Shown: positions 46,100 to 58,959 of the stretch, piece after piece
Position numbering within the stretch: the stretch's first letter is position 1
How the letters are laid out: each line of letters starts with the position of its first letter
Source: Adiantum capillus-veneris
Taxonomy: Eukaryota; Streptophyta; Polypodiopsida; Polypodiales; Pteridaceae
DNA: 64,000 nt
NCBI GenBank assembly: GCA_014529385.2
Contig: CM043944.1
Coordinates: 170,866,240 to 170,930,239 of the forward strand
Reading direction: 5' to 3'
Program-made: the position numbers and the translations under genes
The notes under the pieces: generated by a model
The model's input: only the letters and a program-made list of their open reading frames with translations
What the model was told of the DNA's origin: nothing
Database searches by the model: none

Positions 46100-47200
46100 A
46101 TATAGGATTTTGGATTCGACACGATGCAGTACTCAGTCATTCCTAATAGAGGTAATGGAGTGGCTACTAATGTCAATGTCCCAATCGTACCTCAACCGAC
46201 TATCATTGATCGTGACATTGATGCCATGCTTTAAAAGCCACAACTTGGAACCTTTAGCGGAGAAGACAAAGATGCATGCAAGGTTCTTGAGGATTGGATT
46301 GAGTGTATGGATGATTATTTTGATGTAGCTCATTCATCCATCAAGAACAATGCTATCATTGCAAAATTCAAATTAGAAAAGACAGCCAAGCACTGATGGA
46401 GAGATCATTGTACTAAGAACAATGTCGATCCTAATGCAGTAACTTGGGATTATTTGAAGACTCAACTATAGAAGAATTTTCACAACCAGGTATATCATTT
46501 GGACTGTATGAATGAGTTTCTTGATTGTACTCAGGGAACCAGAGAATTAAAATTATACTATCAATATTTCTTAATCCTTGTCAATTATGCTCCAGAGAGG
46601 ATGACTCAAGAGGTCAAAGTGACACGATTCGTGTTAGGCCTACATAATTCTTTGAAGACTGGACTTTAGAGCTTGTTCCTTACAAATTTGGCAGATGTTC
46701 TTGATGCAGGAAAACCCATTGAGCTCGAAATATCAAATGGGAGTAAAAGACTTCGAGTAGAGGAGAAGTCTAGATCTTCACATTCTTAGACTCGAGAGGC
46801 CATCTTACATAGGAGGCCAATAAGAGATCGCCTTTGCTTCAATTGATTTGAGCCTAACCACGTGTCATGGGATTGTTCGTTTAATGATCTAGACAGTTAT
46901 AAACTTCCAAGAAAAAATGATGCTGGAAGTACAGATACTAACAAGAGCCTCTAAAATTCATAGTTTAGACTTAATACGACACAACTAAACTTGTATCAAG
47001 ACCAAAGACCACCACAAAAACAAGGGAATTTCAAACCTGAGAATCCAATCTTTACAAGAAATGGACCACCCAACAACAATAGACCACCTCGTTTAGGAGG
47101 AAATCAATAATCTCAAGAAGAAACTCAAGCCAATAGAACTCAAAATGCTCAAGGTAGAGAAATTCCATCAACTTGTTGTGTCCATACAATCACTGCGGAT
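46100..47200 (+). pseudogene. Decayed Ty3/gypsy gag
   Basis: Plus-strand frames show the retrotransposon gag pattern: GEDKDACKVLEDWIECMDDYF, a K-T-A-K-H-W-R-D segment, DYLKTQL, NEFLDCTQGTRELKLYYQYF, then a zinc-knuckle region (LCFNCFEPNHVSWDC, with stops just before). Several in-frame stops occur. About 230 bp after the last gag-like text the LTR begins, so pol has been lost. This is a deletion derivative or was non-autonomous from the start. Confidence 0.7.
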
Positions 47201-47430
47201 TAAGGAGAAAATAAAGAACTTTTGGTGCCTTTTGGGCTTGCTAATGCTCTAACATTATTTCATACTATCGTGATTGAAATTCCTCTAGGACAAGATCATA
47301 ACTGAACATCTTATAGAATAGTCAATTTAACGTATATATATGAAGTATTTTAGACTTAATTATTCAATTTTTATGTCAAGGTGAGGACACCTCAAATTTT
47401 TGAAGTGTGGGAGGATATACAATTATCAAT

Positions 47431-48560
47431 TTTTTGGGTCTCTTTTAAAAATAAAAAAATAGAATACAACATCTGCTTCGTTAAATTTTGGTTTGAAATG
47501 CTTTTTTGGTAGTGTTGTAAAGCTTTAAAGTGAAAAGCAAGGTCATTTTCATATTCAGGTAGGTAAATCGAATGTCTGATTCAGTTCTTAAAAAAATGTT
47601 TTTTTAGTCTTTTCATGCTTTTTGTGCTTTTTGGTGCTTTTTTGGAAAAAGCAGGGTCAGATCCCTTAATCTATGAGACCCAAGAAAGCTATAGTTTAAT
47701 TTTGTAAAAATCTGGTTTTCAAACACTTTCATGTTATTTTTTACTTTTCGTGATTTTTTGTGTTTTTAGTGAAAAACAAGTCCGCTTGCTTATTCCAGTG
47801 AATGAGGAAAACTCATGATTCAATTTTAGAAAAATTTTCTTATTTTTCTTTTTACACTATTTTAAAATTTTCATTCTTTTCAACATATTTAAAAAGCAAT
47901 GTGCTTCTTAGGATGATTTAGATATAAAAATATCTTTTTCAGTCACTGTCGAGTATAAAATCAATCATCCAAAAAAGAAATAGAATTAAATAAGATTTTT
48001 AAAGAATTTTTTTCATAAAAAAGTGACATCGTATATACATCGGGGTAGTAGGAAAAAATCATAATTATGTTGGGACATCATGATGCAGCATAATTCAGTC
48101 ATGGTCTCATTAGTTGTTGGAATACTGTCAAATTGATCAATTTTTACTGCAAAAATTGAAGAAAAATAGGGGATGTGGCCATCAAAAGTTATGCCATGTT
48201 TTTAGAAAAGAGTGGAGTCTTTTTCGAGAAAGCAAGAGCTATTCTAGGTTGAGAGGGGACGTCCAGGTTGCCTTGAGGATCACTCTAGACTAGCTGAGAG
48301 CTCATAAAAGTAGCCTCTAGTGTTAAGTATTTAGTGCCGAAAGTTGCGACTACTACCGCACAAAAATATCTACTTATTATACGGAGTGGTGTAAGCTCTC
48401 CATCACCATCTCTATAAGATCTTATCTCTTGTTTGCGGAAAGAACAAGAAGAAGACTCTCTCTCAACTTGCTTACTATCTTCTCGTGTACGTTCTCCAAC
48501 GACTTTGTGTCATAAGCCTCTTCATATCTCTAGTGTAAGTGGGCTCTGAAATCTGATGTG
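47431..48560 (+). repeat. Gypsy LTR (family shared with 11.55-12.64 kb)
   Basis: It aligns by eye with 11,551-12,640 over its length, including the promoter-like ctcataaaagtagcctctag near 48,302 and tattatacggagtggtg near 48,376. A purine-rich stretch (gtgtgggaggatata) lies just upstream, as expected for a polypurine tract before a 3' LTR. Confidence 0.65.
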
Positions 48561-48671
48561 ATGACTGCTCCTTTGACTCTCCCCTAGCTGGTGTAAAGAA
48601 ATTTGTGATTCATCTATGAGATTGTCTCTCCCATGGTGTCCTCAGCAAGCTCTCCCTAAATCTACGTAGCT

Positions 48672-49868
48672 CTAGCAAAAACAATCTGAGTATCTTTGAT
48701 CCTCAAATCTCATGACTCTAGAAAATAGTTCGAAACCCTCTTTGAACAGACAGTGAAAGCGGCCGCATATCTCATAGTATGCCGGGTAATGACATGTGTA
48801 GTGCAACTCTGTCTTTGGCTCTAAGTGACATAGGTGACATATCCTAGCCCTTGCTGGTACCCCTCGAAATCGGCCTGTCTCAATCTGGAGCTGATGTGAG
48901 TGCGTATCCATGTATGCAGGCCTAGTCACAAAACCATCCTCTGCGAGTTGGAGAAGATGCTCTTTGTAGAAGGCCATCTTCGTGCCCAACTCGTGTGTCA
49001 GTTGTATCCATGTGTTCCTGGTATCTAGCTGAATCAGATCCTGGTATATGAGTGTGGTGATCTCTGTCCATGTGAGACAGGGAGGGTGCATACAGGGAGT
49101 ATTGAAACGGAGGCGATCTATCCATGCTGAAGCCATGTGACTAAAACCATGTTTTCATATGTCCATACCAACATGTTGTATCGCCTTGTAGCGCTAGTTG
49201 TCGAGATGACTTGAGGGCAAGCCGAGCATATCTATCCCTGGGAGGTCCCATAAACTATGTATGAAGGATACCAATCTAGTTAATGGCTCAACCACAACGG
49301 GGGGAGCGGCTAGCTCGGCTCAGATAATCTCATGCGGCACTGAGACCTTAGCCCAAATCATCCAAGCGATCCATATATCTCCATCCATCTGTGTTGCTAG
49401 ATCTCCCATGATGGTCTATTGAGGGTCCCCATACCTGAACTCCATAGAGCATAGATGAAGTCACTAGTGTCAAAAAGCTAGAGTTTTGTTCGCGGTTCCT
49501 GGAACTGGACCTCCAAACACATCCTCTCCAATCCTCACAAAGTTGCATATGCTCTCATCAGTCTGGTTTCTGATGCTCTCCTCATTGAAAACACTAGTCC
49601 ACCGAAAACTACCTCAAGATAAGTATATGCAACTGTGTACTCTACAGTCTCCTGGCCATACGTAAATGTGGGTGTTGACCTCTTGACCCACTATGGTGTG
49701 GTGTTGATCACCATAACCTTGGTTTTCCCAAGGGTGACAGACAATCCATTGTCACTAGCAAATGTATGCAAAGCATCTAAATGACGTTGCATCCCCTCTA
49801 GAGAGTCAGAAATCAACACAATATCATCAGCATACACTACAAGAGGTTGTATGCACTTGTGAGGCTGT
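48672..49868 (-). pseudogene. LINE (non-LTR retrotransposon) ORF2 fragment, 3' part
   Basis: Reading leftward, the reverse-transcriptase catalytic motif VVYADDIVLISDSLEG lies at about 49,790-49,840, followed by DNGLSVTLGKTKVMVIN, later SSMLYGVQVWGPSIDHH (about 49,420-49,470) and a C-terminal zinc-type segment ARICHLCHLEPKTELHYTCHYPAYYEI (about 48,770-48,850). These are typical of plant LINE ORF2 proteins, which nick DNA and copy RNA at the target. Frames shift between blocks. Homology ends at about 49,868, where CACTA terminal repeats start, so the 5' part was cut off. Confidence 0.82.
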
Positions 49869-50100
49869 TAGCGACGCAAATACATTGGATTTTTATACTC
49901 CCCAGTGTCGCTAAGAGTGTCGATACGGGAACGTCGCTATGAGCGTCGCTATCATCATCGCAATATGCATCGCTATATTCGTCGCTATATAGCAACGCCT
50001 ATAGCGACAAGCATAGCAACGTTTACAGGCCATCTATAGCGACGTTTATAGCGACGCTACAGAACCTTATATAGCAACGGTCATAGCAACGCCCGGGAGA
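49868..50100. repeat. CACTA subterminal repeats (TAGCGACG and inverse)
   Basis: At least a dozen copies of tagcgacg or tagcaacg and their complements (cgtcgcta) lie within 230 bp in both orientations. In En/Spm such motifs are the TnpA binding sites needed for transposition. A further copy occurs at 50,584. Confidence 0.88.
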
Positions 50101-50511
50101 AAAAAAAAATTGGTGGCAGGGCACACCCATCAACCATATTGAATGTTTCATTAATTGATTCACTTTTGAAAGAAAATGCAAGCTTAGATATAGGCCCAAA
50201 GTAGTCACCCACAAGACAATATAACCATTAACTCCATCATCCATAGTATTGTTTGTAGAATAAAGATACAAAACTGACAAAAGTAAATTGATGAAAGTAA
50301 ATCAATGACAATTGTACACATCATAGGCAAAATCACTTGATTGTTAAACTTTGCAAATGTAATAGTTACAACACCATTGTCATTATTGGAAAAATATACA
50401 TGGTTTTTAAAAAGACGTATAAATGTCGTCTCATGATACATATGCTATGAAAGAAAGAAACTAATGCTATCTAGCTACGGCTAAACTGACGTCTTCTAAT
50501 CAGACGTCTCA

Positions 50512-51806
50512 TCACGTCCGAGCGGCGTATCTGTCGGATTCTGCAAAAAAAACAATAAGATAGCTTTTTGTAAGTATAAACATATAGCGACGTTTATAAA
50601 CCACTACAACAAATAGAAAAGAGTAAACCCTAATACCAACCATGCCGCCGCAAGAACTCAGAATGTTCATCAAGGCGTTTAAGCCCTTCCTGCCTGCGTA
50701 CTCATGCTCGTACGGTGTGGGGTCACGTCCTGTCATCGACCACTGTCAAAACATACAACGAATCCATTATGTTAGAATTTAAAAACCCCTAAACCCTAAA
50801 CTATCAAACCTAAAGAGCAATAGGAAAACACTTACAAAATCGGCCTCAAATGATGCCCACCCGCCGCTCCCCAAGTGATGCGATCTCCCTGCCTCTATTC
50901 GCGCTCTGGCTACCTTCTTTTGTTGCTTCCACTTCTCGGCATTCTTGCGCGCTGCTTTCTTCACATTCTTCCAATCTTCTTTAGCCAACCAATCTGGTTT
51001 GTTCCACGCATGCTTAATTTCTTTTTGCGCTTTGGAACGCTTGTGCTTGCAGTATTGGCGCATTCGAACCTTCATCAGGTCTTCATTGAAGCACTCATCC
51101 CGTGTTGGAATGGGAAACTCATCATGAAGCATGTTGATGACTCTGTCTTTTAAATCACTTGGCACTTCACTCCAGGTGTTAAATATATAGTGTCTAAACA
51201 CCTGAGAGCAAAGATCGTGCATGCGCAAGATCACCTTCTTACCTTCATCATCCAAGAAGATGACACCGCTGAAGTCAACGGAGTAAGGCAAGCCCTCTTG
51301 CCAATGACGCGTGAACCTGGGTGTCCCATCAGGGGTCTCTAGCGATGTGTCGATGGGGGTACGAACTTCAGGTGTCTCCATTGGAGTTTGGGCCCCAAAG
51401 CGAGGAGTGTCAACTAGAGTGACTCCTAGAGGAGTAGCTAGTGGTGTGTAGCCGCTAGGAACGGCCGTCAGTCGTGCAAAATATGGTGTTGATGCCGATG
51501 TCGTGGCTGGTGTTGGGGCGGGCAAAGGAGAGGGTAAAGAGCCTCATTGAACACGAGGCGGTGTCAAGGCATCGACGATGGCATCCCCACAACAACAACC
51601 ACCACCACCACTAGAGCGTCATCGAGACGAGAAGAGTGTGAAGATCATCTCGTCAACACCGAAGCTTCAGAGCGCGCTGAATGCTCCGCAACAGAGAGGG
51701 ATGCGACCGGAGTAGGAATGCGCAATGGTGCACCAGAGCGATGACGCTCCACGTACCACTCTCTCTGTTGGGGTGACAAAGAAGAAAGAAAATCCTCATC
51801 ATCCAT
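50512..51806 (-). CDS. CACTA TnpA-like DNA-binding protein (Transposase_24 type)
   Basis: A likely start at 51,806 (MDDEDFLSSLSPQQREWY) is followed after a frame change near 51,600 by a Pro/Thr-rich stretch, then a 248-codon frame (51,525-50,779) with SEVPSDLKDRVINMLHDEF, KHKRSKAQKEIKHAWNKPDW and KKAARKNAEKWKQQKKVARA. This is the pattern of the plant transposase family 24 region. A further exon (50,736-50,512) has MTGRDPTPYEHEY. TnpA-type proteins bind the subterminal repeats found 400-600 bp away. Exon borders are approximate. Confidence 0.75.
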
Positions 51807-51869
51807 AACTGCTTTAAACACACGAACATTTAAACTTAATATTGAATGAATGGAGAAGAAAACATGGAC

Positions 51870-51874
<5 letters not shown>

Positions 51875-51902
<28 letters not shown>
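51875..51902. repeat. (GA)n microsatellite in the CACTA element
   Basis: 14 GA units upstream of the TnpA start, probably in its 5' leader. Confidence 0.9.
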
Positions 51903-51907
<5 letters not shown>

Positions 51908-52404
51908 CATAAAGGTGGAGGGATTCCTGTGTAAACAATGACGCATCTAGACAAAATGGACAAAAAGCCACGTGAATACAATATACATTATAAAACAGAG
52001 CTAGATTGTTCAAATACAATATTTATGGCTTTAAGTGGTCTCTCTCTTATCCTTGCAAAGCTTAGCATAACTTCCTATATCTATATAGAGCTCTCCATTT
52101 AAACAGATGTCCTCCGTTTCATTTTATAGATCCTCTGCATGCACCCCATAGAGAGTAGCAGCTTGATGCTCGTCTGGCACCACCTCAACGGCTTCTGACT
52201 AAACATCTTCTCCGATCTCCTCCATTGATGCCGCTGTGGTTGGAACATGGTAGCCTTCATACGTCCGTGCACTACAAGGGGCTACCTTTATGACGTACCA
52301 CCAGTTTGATACAGACTTTGTAGAATAAAATATCACCTGCAAGTGCCACATAACTTACATGAGAGCTTCCAAGCACATAGCTTCTAAAATTGGATGTTAA
52401 CTAT

Positions 52405-55155
52405 TTACAATATACTTACTTGTTCACAATGCTCGGGTAGTACGAAAGTGTCTCTTAGGTCAGTCCATTTCTTAGTTGAATCCACCTCTAGAAAACCAGA
52501 CTCTCCTCTACGCACAGTAGCGTTGCGACCCTCCATGATTATCTTGAACCATTGCACGTCAAACAAGTCGACAAAAAATTCTCTATAATCGATCCTCAAA
52601 ATCTCTTGTAGCGTGCCGAAGTAAGTGAGTTCCGCCACCACAGGATCTGCATCAGAGGACCGTCGTCGACTAAACTGTTCAAATTTTGCCATGATTCCAC
52701 AATCTTGAGTAAAACGCTTTTTGTCGATCCGTTCCACTCTAAAATGTCGACCTTTACACCATGCTGTTGTGTATGACTTATACTACAACCAACAAAGATT
52801 ATGAGTGGCCGTTCAAACATCTAGAAAGTCACTAGTCATACATTGCAAACTTACCTTGGTCGCGCAACCCCGAGAGTACTCCCACTCCTCCTCGGTCACT
52901 TCTTCACCGCACTGTTGTGCGCTTTTCAATTGGTTGTGAAACCATCTTAAGCTCATGAATGTTGGTAAGCTCTCAAGACCCGTCGGATAGTGCATCGGTG
53001 GTCATCTTCCCCGTCTCCACTCGGTTTGTGCCCTTTGTCGCTCTTGCTTTGCATCCTCATATTGTGAAATCCACTTTTGCATCACTGGATTTTGAAGCAT
53101 GCAAAATCGGTTGATTTTAGCCTCTAGATCTTCCATCATCTTCTTCTCAACACCGAGATTGCACATGACAATCCCAGATATGCGCTCATCATCTATGGTT
53201 CACCATAGCGTGTCCCGGGCTTTATCAAATCCATCTAGCCACTCTCCAATGTACACTAGGGACTCTGATACCAGCCAACCTTCTGCCATGCTACCCTCCG
53301 GACGTGTCTTGCGACGCATATATCCTTGAGCGTTTTCATGAAACGTTCTAAAAAGAACATCCATCTGAAATGTAATGTGTCATCTATTTCCACCTCATCA
53401 ACTATGTGAACAAGAAGATGCACCTGAATGGTTAGTATGGTAGTAGGAAAGTGTTTCTCAAACATGCACACAACCTCCGCAGCGTTTAGTTTGGCGAATG
53501 CTATGAAGTCTATGTTGATCTCCTTTTGTGAGATCCATTGCACCAACTTCGCAAGTTTGTAGATTGTGTTACGGACGTCAAGAAACAAACATCCCTCAAT
53601 GACCACCGATAAAATAAGCTGCAAAACACGTGCAGCAATGATATCAAAGTCCACACACAAATTTGTTACTCAATTCCCACTATGATATATTCCAATATGG
53701 ACATACCTGACACATTTTATGCCAATTGTGTGACTTCAAACCGGTAAGCTTTCCTTCTTTAGTAAAACATGTTCGGAGCGCGTGCATTACGCCAGTGGGG
53801 GTCCACAAAGATCAAATGGTCTCTTTTACTTTGCGTTCTTGGGCTCCTGTGAAAATTCATGGCGCTTTAGGGAGTTTTATCGATCCATCGGATGCTATTT
53901 GCGACCAATATTGCTTCATACGATCCACATTTCTAAAGTCAACCCTGACTCCCAAAGTATCTTTCTTGCCGGTCAGATGGTCCCATAGCAGATTACCCAC
54001 ATTCTTGAATATGTGCATTGGATCGAGCAAGTGATTGATCATGAGTCGGCGCCAATATGGTAACTCGTACCATAGAGAGAATCTCTTCATCCATGGGGAC
54101 AAACCGTCATCACACATCTCCTTCTACTCTAACCATGCTTGTGCAGACATCCTCGGTGGCTCTCTTCCCAAAAGAACGTCGCGTAACACATGATTCTTTG
54201 AAAGATATGCTTGATGACCTTCATAGATTTGCTTCTTCAATGAGGACGCCCGACGTACATTCATTCTATGTCCACATGTGACACATGCTCTGTATCCGCT
54301 TGTTTGAAGCCCTGCATGTATACACATGATAATAGATAAGCTTGAGAAAAACCAAGATTTACAGTGTTTGAGTTTTAAGTGTAAATCACCTGAGCATTCT
54401 GTTAGTCCGGGATAGTCATGCATAGTCCACATTAGAATGCCTCTTATCAAAGCATTCCGTCGACCTGTGTGTCGGCTCATATCCACCACTTCTATGCCAA
54501 TCCACAATTGTTGTAGCTCTTCCAATAGTGGACGAAGATACACATCCATATTCTTCACTTTATACTGCCCCGGCACAATCAAGCTTAGCCATAGGTGCCC
54601 CTTCTTCGTAGTCAACCACGGGGGAATGTTGTAGTTGACGATGACAACAATCCATACACTGTGAGATGTTGATCTTTGACCAAATGGATTTACTCCATCT
54701 ATAGTCAAGCCTAGGCACAAATTTCTAGCTTCCCTAGCAAAATCCGACCATGTTTCATCTATATGTTTCCAGGCTATGCAATCTGCAGGAATCTGTAGCA
54801 CACCATCCGAAGATTTATTCTCCTCATGCCATGATGCTAGGGCGGACATGGACTTACATTCGAAGAAATGTTTGATGCGAGGAAGCAACGAAAAATGTCG
54901 CAAAACCTTTTGTGGAATTTTTGTTCCGTGGAGATCTACTCGATATATCTCGGAATCACATTTCGGACACTTTTCCATGTCTATGTAATCCCCTCTGAAA
55001 AGAATGCAGTCGTTAGTACAAGCGTGGATTGAATTGTAATCCATCCCCAAGTTTTGCAAAATCTTTCTTGCTTCGTCTCTGGAATCTGGCATCACATTAT
55101 CAGCAAGCAGTATGTGCTCTTTGAGCAATCTACACAACGAAAAAATACGATACAA
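52405..55155 (-). CDS. CACTA TnpD/Tnp2 transposase (Transposase_21, DUF4218, DUF4216), probably broken
   Basis: The 343-codon frame 55,155-54,124 has CTNDCILFRGDY, CPKCDSEIY, LTIDGVNPFGQRSTSHSVW and PGLTECSGD, all hallmarks of the Tnp2 transposase domain. It continues in pieces at 54,117-53,857 (NHLLDPMHIFKNVGNLLWDHLTG), 53,660-53,256 (LNAAEVVCMFEKHFP, LLVHIVDEVE, HFRWMFFLERFMKTLK; the DUF4218 region) and 52,737-52,405 (YFGTLQEILRIDYREF, VDLFDVQWF; the DUF4216 region). The enzyme cuts the element ends. Gaps between pieces are introns or frameshifts that I did not resolve. Its upstream end is cut by the gypsy insertion. Confidence 0.88.
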
Positions 55156-55298
55156 TTGTGTAAAAATCTATCAGATCATTATACATCTAGAGTTTTTTAT
55201 TAAAGTAAACTAATTGTAATAGATCACCTGAAAAGCGTTGTGATGCTAGTGTCACTCCATCCAAACTTTGTCTGCATGTTGAGAAGAACCAAGAGCGC

Positions 55299-57318
55299 TG
55301 TCGAGAAATTTGTGGTCTTGCCAGGAAAGCACCGGGCTTTTGGCTGTGAGAGTTTGTGAGAGAACTCCAAAACTATACAAAGGAGTTAAACCATAGATGC
55401 CATGAAGACTAGGGTTTGGAAGGAAGTGCAATCAAAGAAGCCCCACTCTTTCTCTCTTGCACTCACACACACAAAGAAAGAACACAAAAGAGAGTGTCAA
55501 AACAACACAAAGATGAAAACATTAAGGCTATGGTCATATCGTATCATGGGTAATATGAAAGGGTTAATAGATGAGTTAATGGCATTCAATCTTGGCTGAC
55601 CAAATAGGCTACAAATTGTTCTTTGGAATTGTAGTTTTGTGCTTACTATAATATATATATTTTGTCTAGTGATTGGGATTAATTGTGTGTACAAATCCTC
55701 TTGGTTCATAGCAAGATACCTACGCTTACGTCAAAAGAAAAGTTATAGTCTATGAGAGGTAGTATAATGAGATCCGGTGATAGAAGTATTTCATTGAGCT
55801 TTTCTAGGACAAAGAGGAACACTATACGTTGTTGAAAGTGTATTTTACGGCTAATCCATACGTTAATTCTAATAGATCCTACAGAGTGAAAGCGATAGAA
55901 ATTATCATCATGTGGATTATTCATCTAGAATAACTCTAGTATATGTAAAATGTAGATATGAGAGAAGAGAAGGGAAGAGAAGAGAAGAGAGTTTCCCTCC
56001 GAAGCCCTATTCTTGCCCGTAGGCAATAAGGATACTGCGGGGAGAGATGTACCTGTAGCAAGGAGAACCTAAAATTTGTAGAGAGGATGAATTACTAAGA
56101 GTGAGAGAGATAGGTTTGGTTAAGAAGATGAGATTAGATATATATATATATGTTGGATTGAGATGAAAAAAAAAACAACAAGAAATCAAGAAAACATCAA
56201 TGTAGAACACATCTTACTTGACAAACCCTTCGGCACCATTATTGATGGAGAGAGAAGAAGAGGGGAGAATTCAACTTTGATTCATACGCCAAGTCGACGA
56301 CCTTCTTTGATTAGAGTTGATCTTCCAAGGATAGCATGCAAGAATGGCTAGTCTTCCTCTAGGAGAAAGTGTAGGCTTAGGCTTATGTTAATGGCTAAGT
56401 ACAATTTGGCATTACTACTCACTCCCTCATGAATTCCTCTCATCAATGGCTTGAATGCTTGAGTTTTTTTTCAAGGAAGAAGAGGTATCCTTTTATAGGT
56501 GAAGAGAACCCCCGAGGGTTTACACAAGAAGAGAAGAGCCAGTGTGAACAGAAACTGGAAAAGTTGGAAATGAGTTGTCCCTACATGATGTGGGCAGACT
56601 GGGGTCCAGTATTTTGATCATATCTCCTCAACCGTGGCTCCAAATAAAAAAGTAAAAATATGGGCAAAAACTTCAGCTCATCACCTAAGACTTCCTTTTT
56701 ATATGCATTTTCCAATTCAGATTGGAACCTTGTGTAAAAAATCATCAAAATAGGGTCCATTTCTGGCAGCAAAAGTATTCATGTGGTCCCCTTAGCCTAG
56801 ACTTTCATTTGATTCCAAAGGACGCCTCATGCCATATGAAAGCATGACATTTCTCCTTGACAAAGTTTTGTAATCATGATTGCAATAATACATTAAAATA
56901 AGTGTATCTTTGAAATCATGCCACCTAGTGTCCCACTAGGATTTGATTCCCTCCTAGTAGATATTTAAAAATAAATATTAAAAATACATAGAATATATAT
57001 ATATATAGGAGTTTACCCTAGATATAGGATCTAGCTATGGTGTGAGATGATAATGAGATAGTAGAAATAAAGAATCAATGCTTTTTTGCCCCAAGTTAAA
57101 GAGGCGGAGCTATTGACGCTTTTCCCATAGTATTTTCTGATTGGTAAAGTAAGAATAGGTTACCCTTGAGATAAATAATAGGATGAGATAGAAAGCTTAT
57201 TGTTATACTTACATATGCATATGTACATTATAGGAAATATAATTATGTATCTAAAAAGTTACAAGATAGATCTTGTAGCATGCGTTCCCACTATGTACGT
57301 GTCACAGCACGATATCCA
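55299..57318 (-). repeat. Gypsy 3' LTR (minus-sense), about 2,020 bp
   Basis: It is bounded by TG at 55,299 and CA at 57,318. Just inside is ccccctct, the complement of a polypurine tract (agaggggg), immediately followed in the minus sense by tggatatcgtgctgtgacac. The first 184 bases match 63,817-64,000. ORFs within it are not supported. Confidence 0.85.
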
Positions 57319-57372
57319 CCCCCTCTAAACCTGCACATCCTCCGGTATGTGCCACATTGTCTCTTTGTAAGA

Positions 57373-58950
57373 TTAGCCTTCTTGTACATCTTCCTTGCTT
57401 TCTTCTTCACTGGATAATTCCAAAGCTTCATCTTCACTTTGATCTTCACCTGTGTTTTGCTTTTCTTCCTCATCGACATCTTCTGGGTCATTGCCTCTTC
57501 TTCTCTTAAACATTTTGATCATTTTTCCTGCAATGGGAATCTTTACTTCTGTACCATCTAGTTCAGACAAGCTGTAAGTAGCATTTTCATGCACATGCTT
57601 TACAACATACGGTCCAAACCATCTTTTTGAAAACTTACGCATGACTGTGTGCTGGTTATCAAGGCTACTATCATATACTAAAACCCAGTCACCTTTGTCA
57701 ATTACTTTGCTCCTGAGTCGATGTCGCTTATCAAAGTAGTCCTTGTTTTTCAACCTTGCATTTTTGAGTCGTTCTTTTGCAGTCTCAATGTCTCGAGGTC
57801 TTCTCTCTAGTTGCCTTATGCGCAATGCAAGGAGATCTTCTCTATTGAGCCCCTCTTTCCAAGGTCGTGCATTCCATGTGGGAATTGTATCTTCAATTGG
57901 CATCACTAACTTTTGACCATACATTAGCTCCGCAGGCATGTAGCCAGTTACTGAGCTATGTGTTGTACGATCAGCCCATAAATCATATGGTAACAGTTTT
58001 GGCCACTCACCAACTCTTCCTTCACAAGCCTTGGCCAATGCTTTGATGATAGGAGGATGCCCTCTTTCACTCTTTCCATTGCCTTCATGGTTGTAAGCTG
58101 TAGTAAGAGAAAGCTTGATTCCTAATCTAAAAAAGAACTCCCTTGCTTCTTCGGCATCCAGTTCACCTCTGTCTGCAGTGATCTTTCCCACACAACCATA
58201 AGGATAAATCACCTCATCAAGAAGGAATTTGCTCACAGCTTCTGTGGTTTTAGCTCTTAATGCTCTTCCTTCAACCTGATTAATTAGGTCCTCTTGTGCA
58301 AGAACCAAGTACCTCATCTACCAGAGTCCTAAAGGCATTGTGACTAGATCCACAACCCATTTATAGTACGTGGCTAGTGGATATGTAGGGTGCAATCCAT
58401 CACAATGTCGGACATTTGAATACATTTGACAAGTTACACATGACTCTACAAATTGAGATACATCTTTATACATACCCTTCCACCAGTATTTTTCTTTCAA
58501 CTTGGAGAAGGTTGCCCACACACCCCTGTGTCCAGCCCATAGACTCTCATGAAACTCTTGCATGAGCTTTACTTGAGTCTCTCTCTTTACATATAACGCG
58601 TTGTGGTGTAGCACCCTTTTGTTTAGGATGCTTCCACAAGTAACCATCCCTTAAAAAGTACCCATATGCTTTCTTGCGTATCCTCTTGAATTCTTGTTCA
58701 GACCAATCATCCTGTTTTGTTAGAGTACTCAAGTAGCTTCCAATAGAAAGCCAATCACCTTCATAAAGATCTTTCAAGAACAGTTCAAGTGAATTAGTCA
58801 TGCAGACATTGTTACCTTTGACATGAGAGATAGAATAGAACTTTGTGCCTACATTATCTCCCTCATCAATCATTTGTGACTCATCTTCATACCTCGCCCT
58901 TAGCATATCTGCCACTGAATTGTCTTTACCTACAATGTGCTTAAACTCGG
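57373..58950 (-). pseudogene. Gypsy integrase
   Basis: The zinc domain lies at about 58,600-58,400 (HESLWAGHRGVWATFSKLKEKYWW then CVTCQMY). The catalytic core follows at 58,317 onward (ITADRGELDAEEAREFF, TTAYNHEGNGKSERGH, LPYDLWADRTTHSSVTGYMPAELMYG). The C-terminal part has GDWVLVYDSSL, KRWFGPYVVKHV and an acidic end (DVDEEEKQNTGEDQSEDE). A stop (58,318) and a frame change separate the zinc region from the core. The enzyme would insert element cDNA into chromosomes. Confidence 0.9.
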
Positions 58951-58959
58951 GATTTAAGG

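Larger units (their letters stand above)
49868..55298 (-). mobile_element. CACTA (En/Spm) DNA transposon, interrupted by a gypsy element
   Basis: A TnpA-type gene, a TnpD (Tnp2)-type transposase and a dense block of short subterminal repeats are arranged as in plant CACTA elements, on the minus strand. The left end lies in or near the LINE boundary. The other end is not in the window because a gypsy LTR begins at 55,299. I could not identify the terminal CACTA bases securely. Confidence 0.85.

Noticed and set aside
49835-49846. CACTACAAGAGG as the terminal sequence of the CACTA element
   Set aside because: On the minus strand these bases encode the VVYADD reverse-transcriptase motif of the LINE, so the resemblance to a CACTA end is coincidental.
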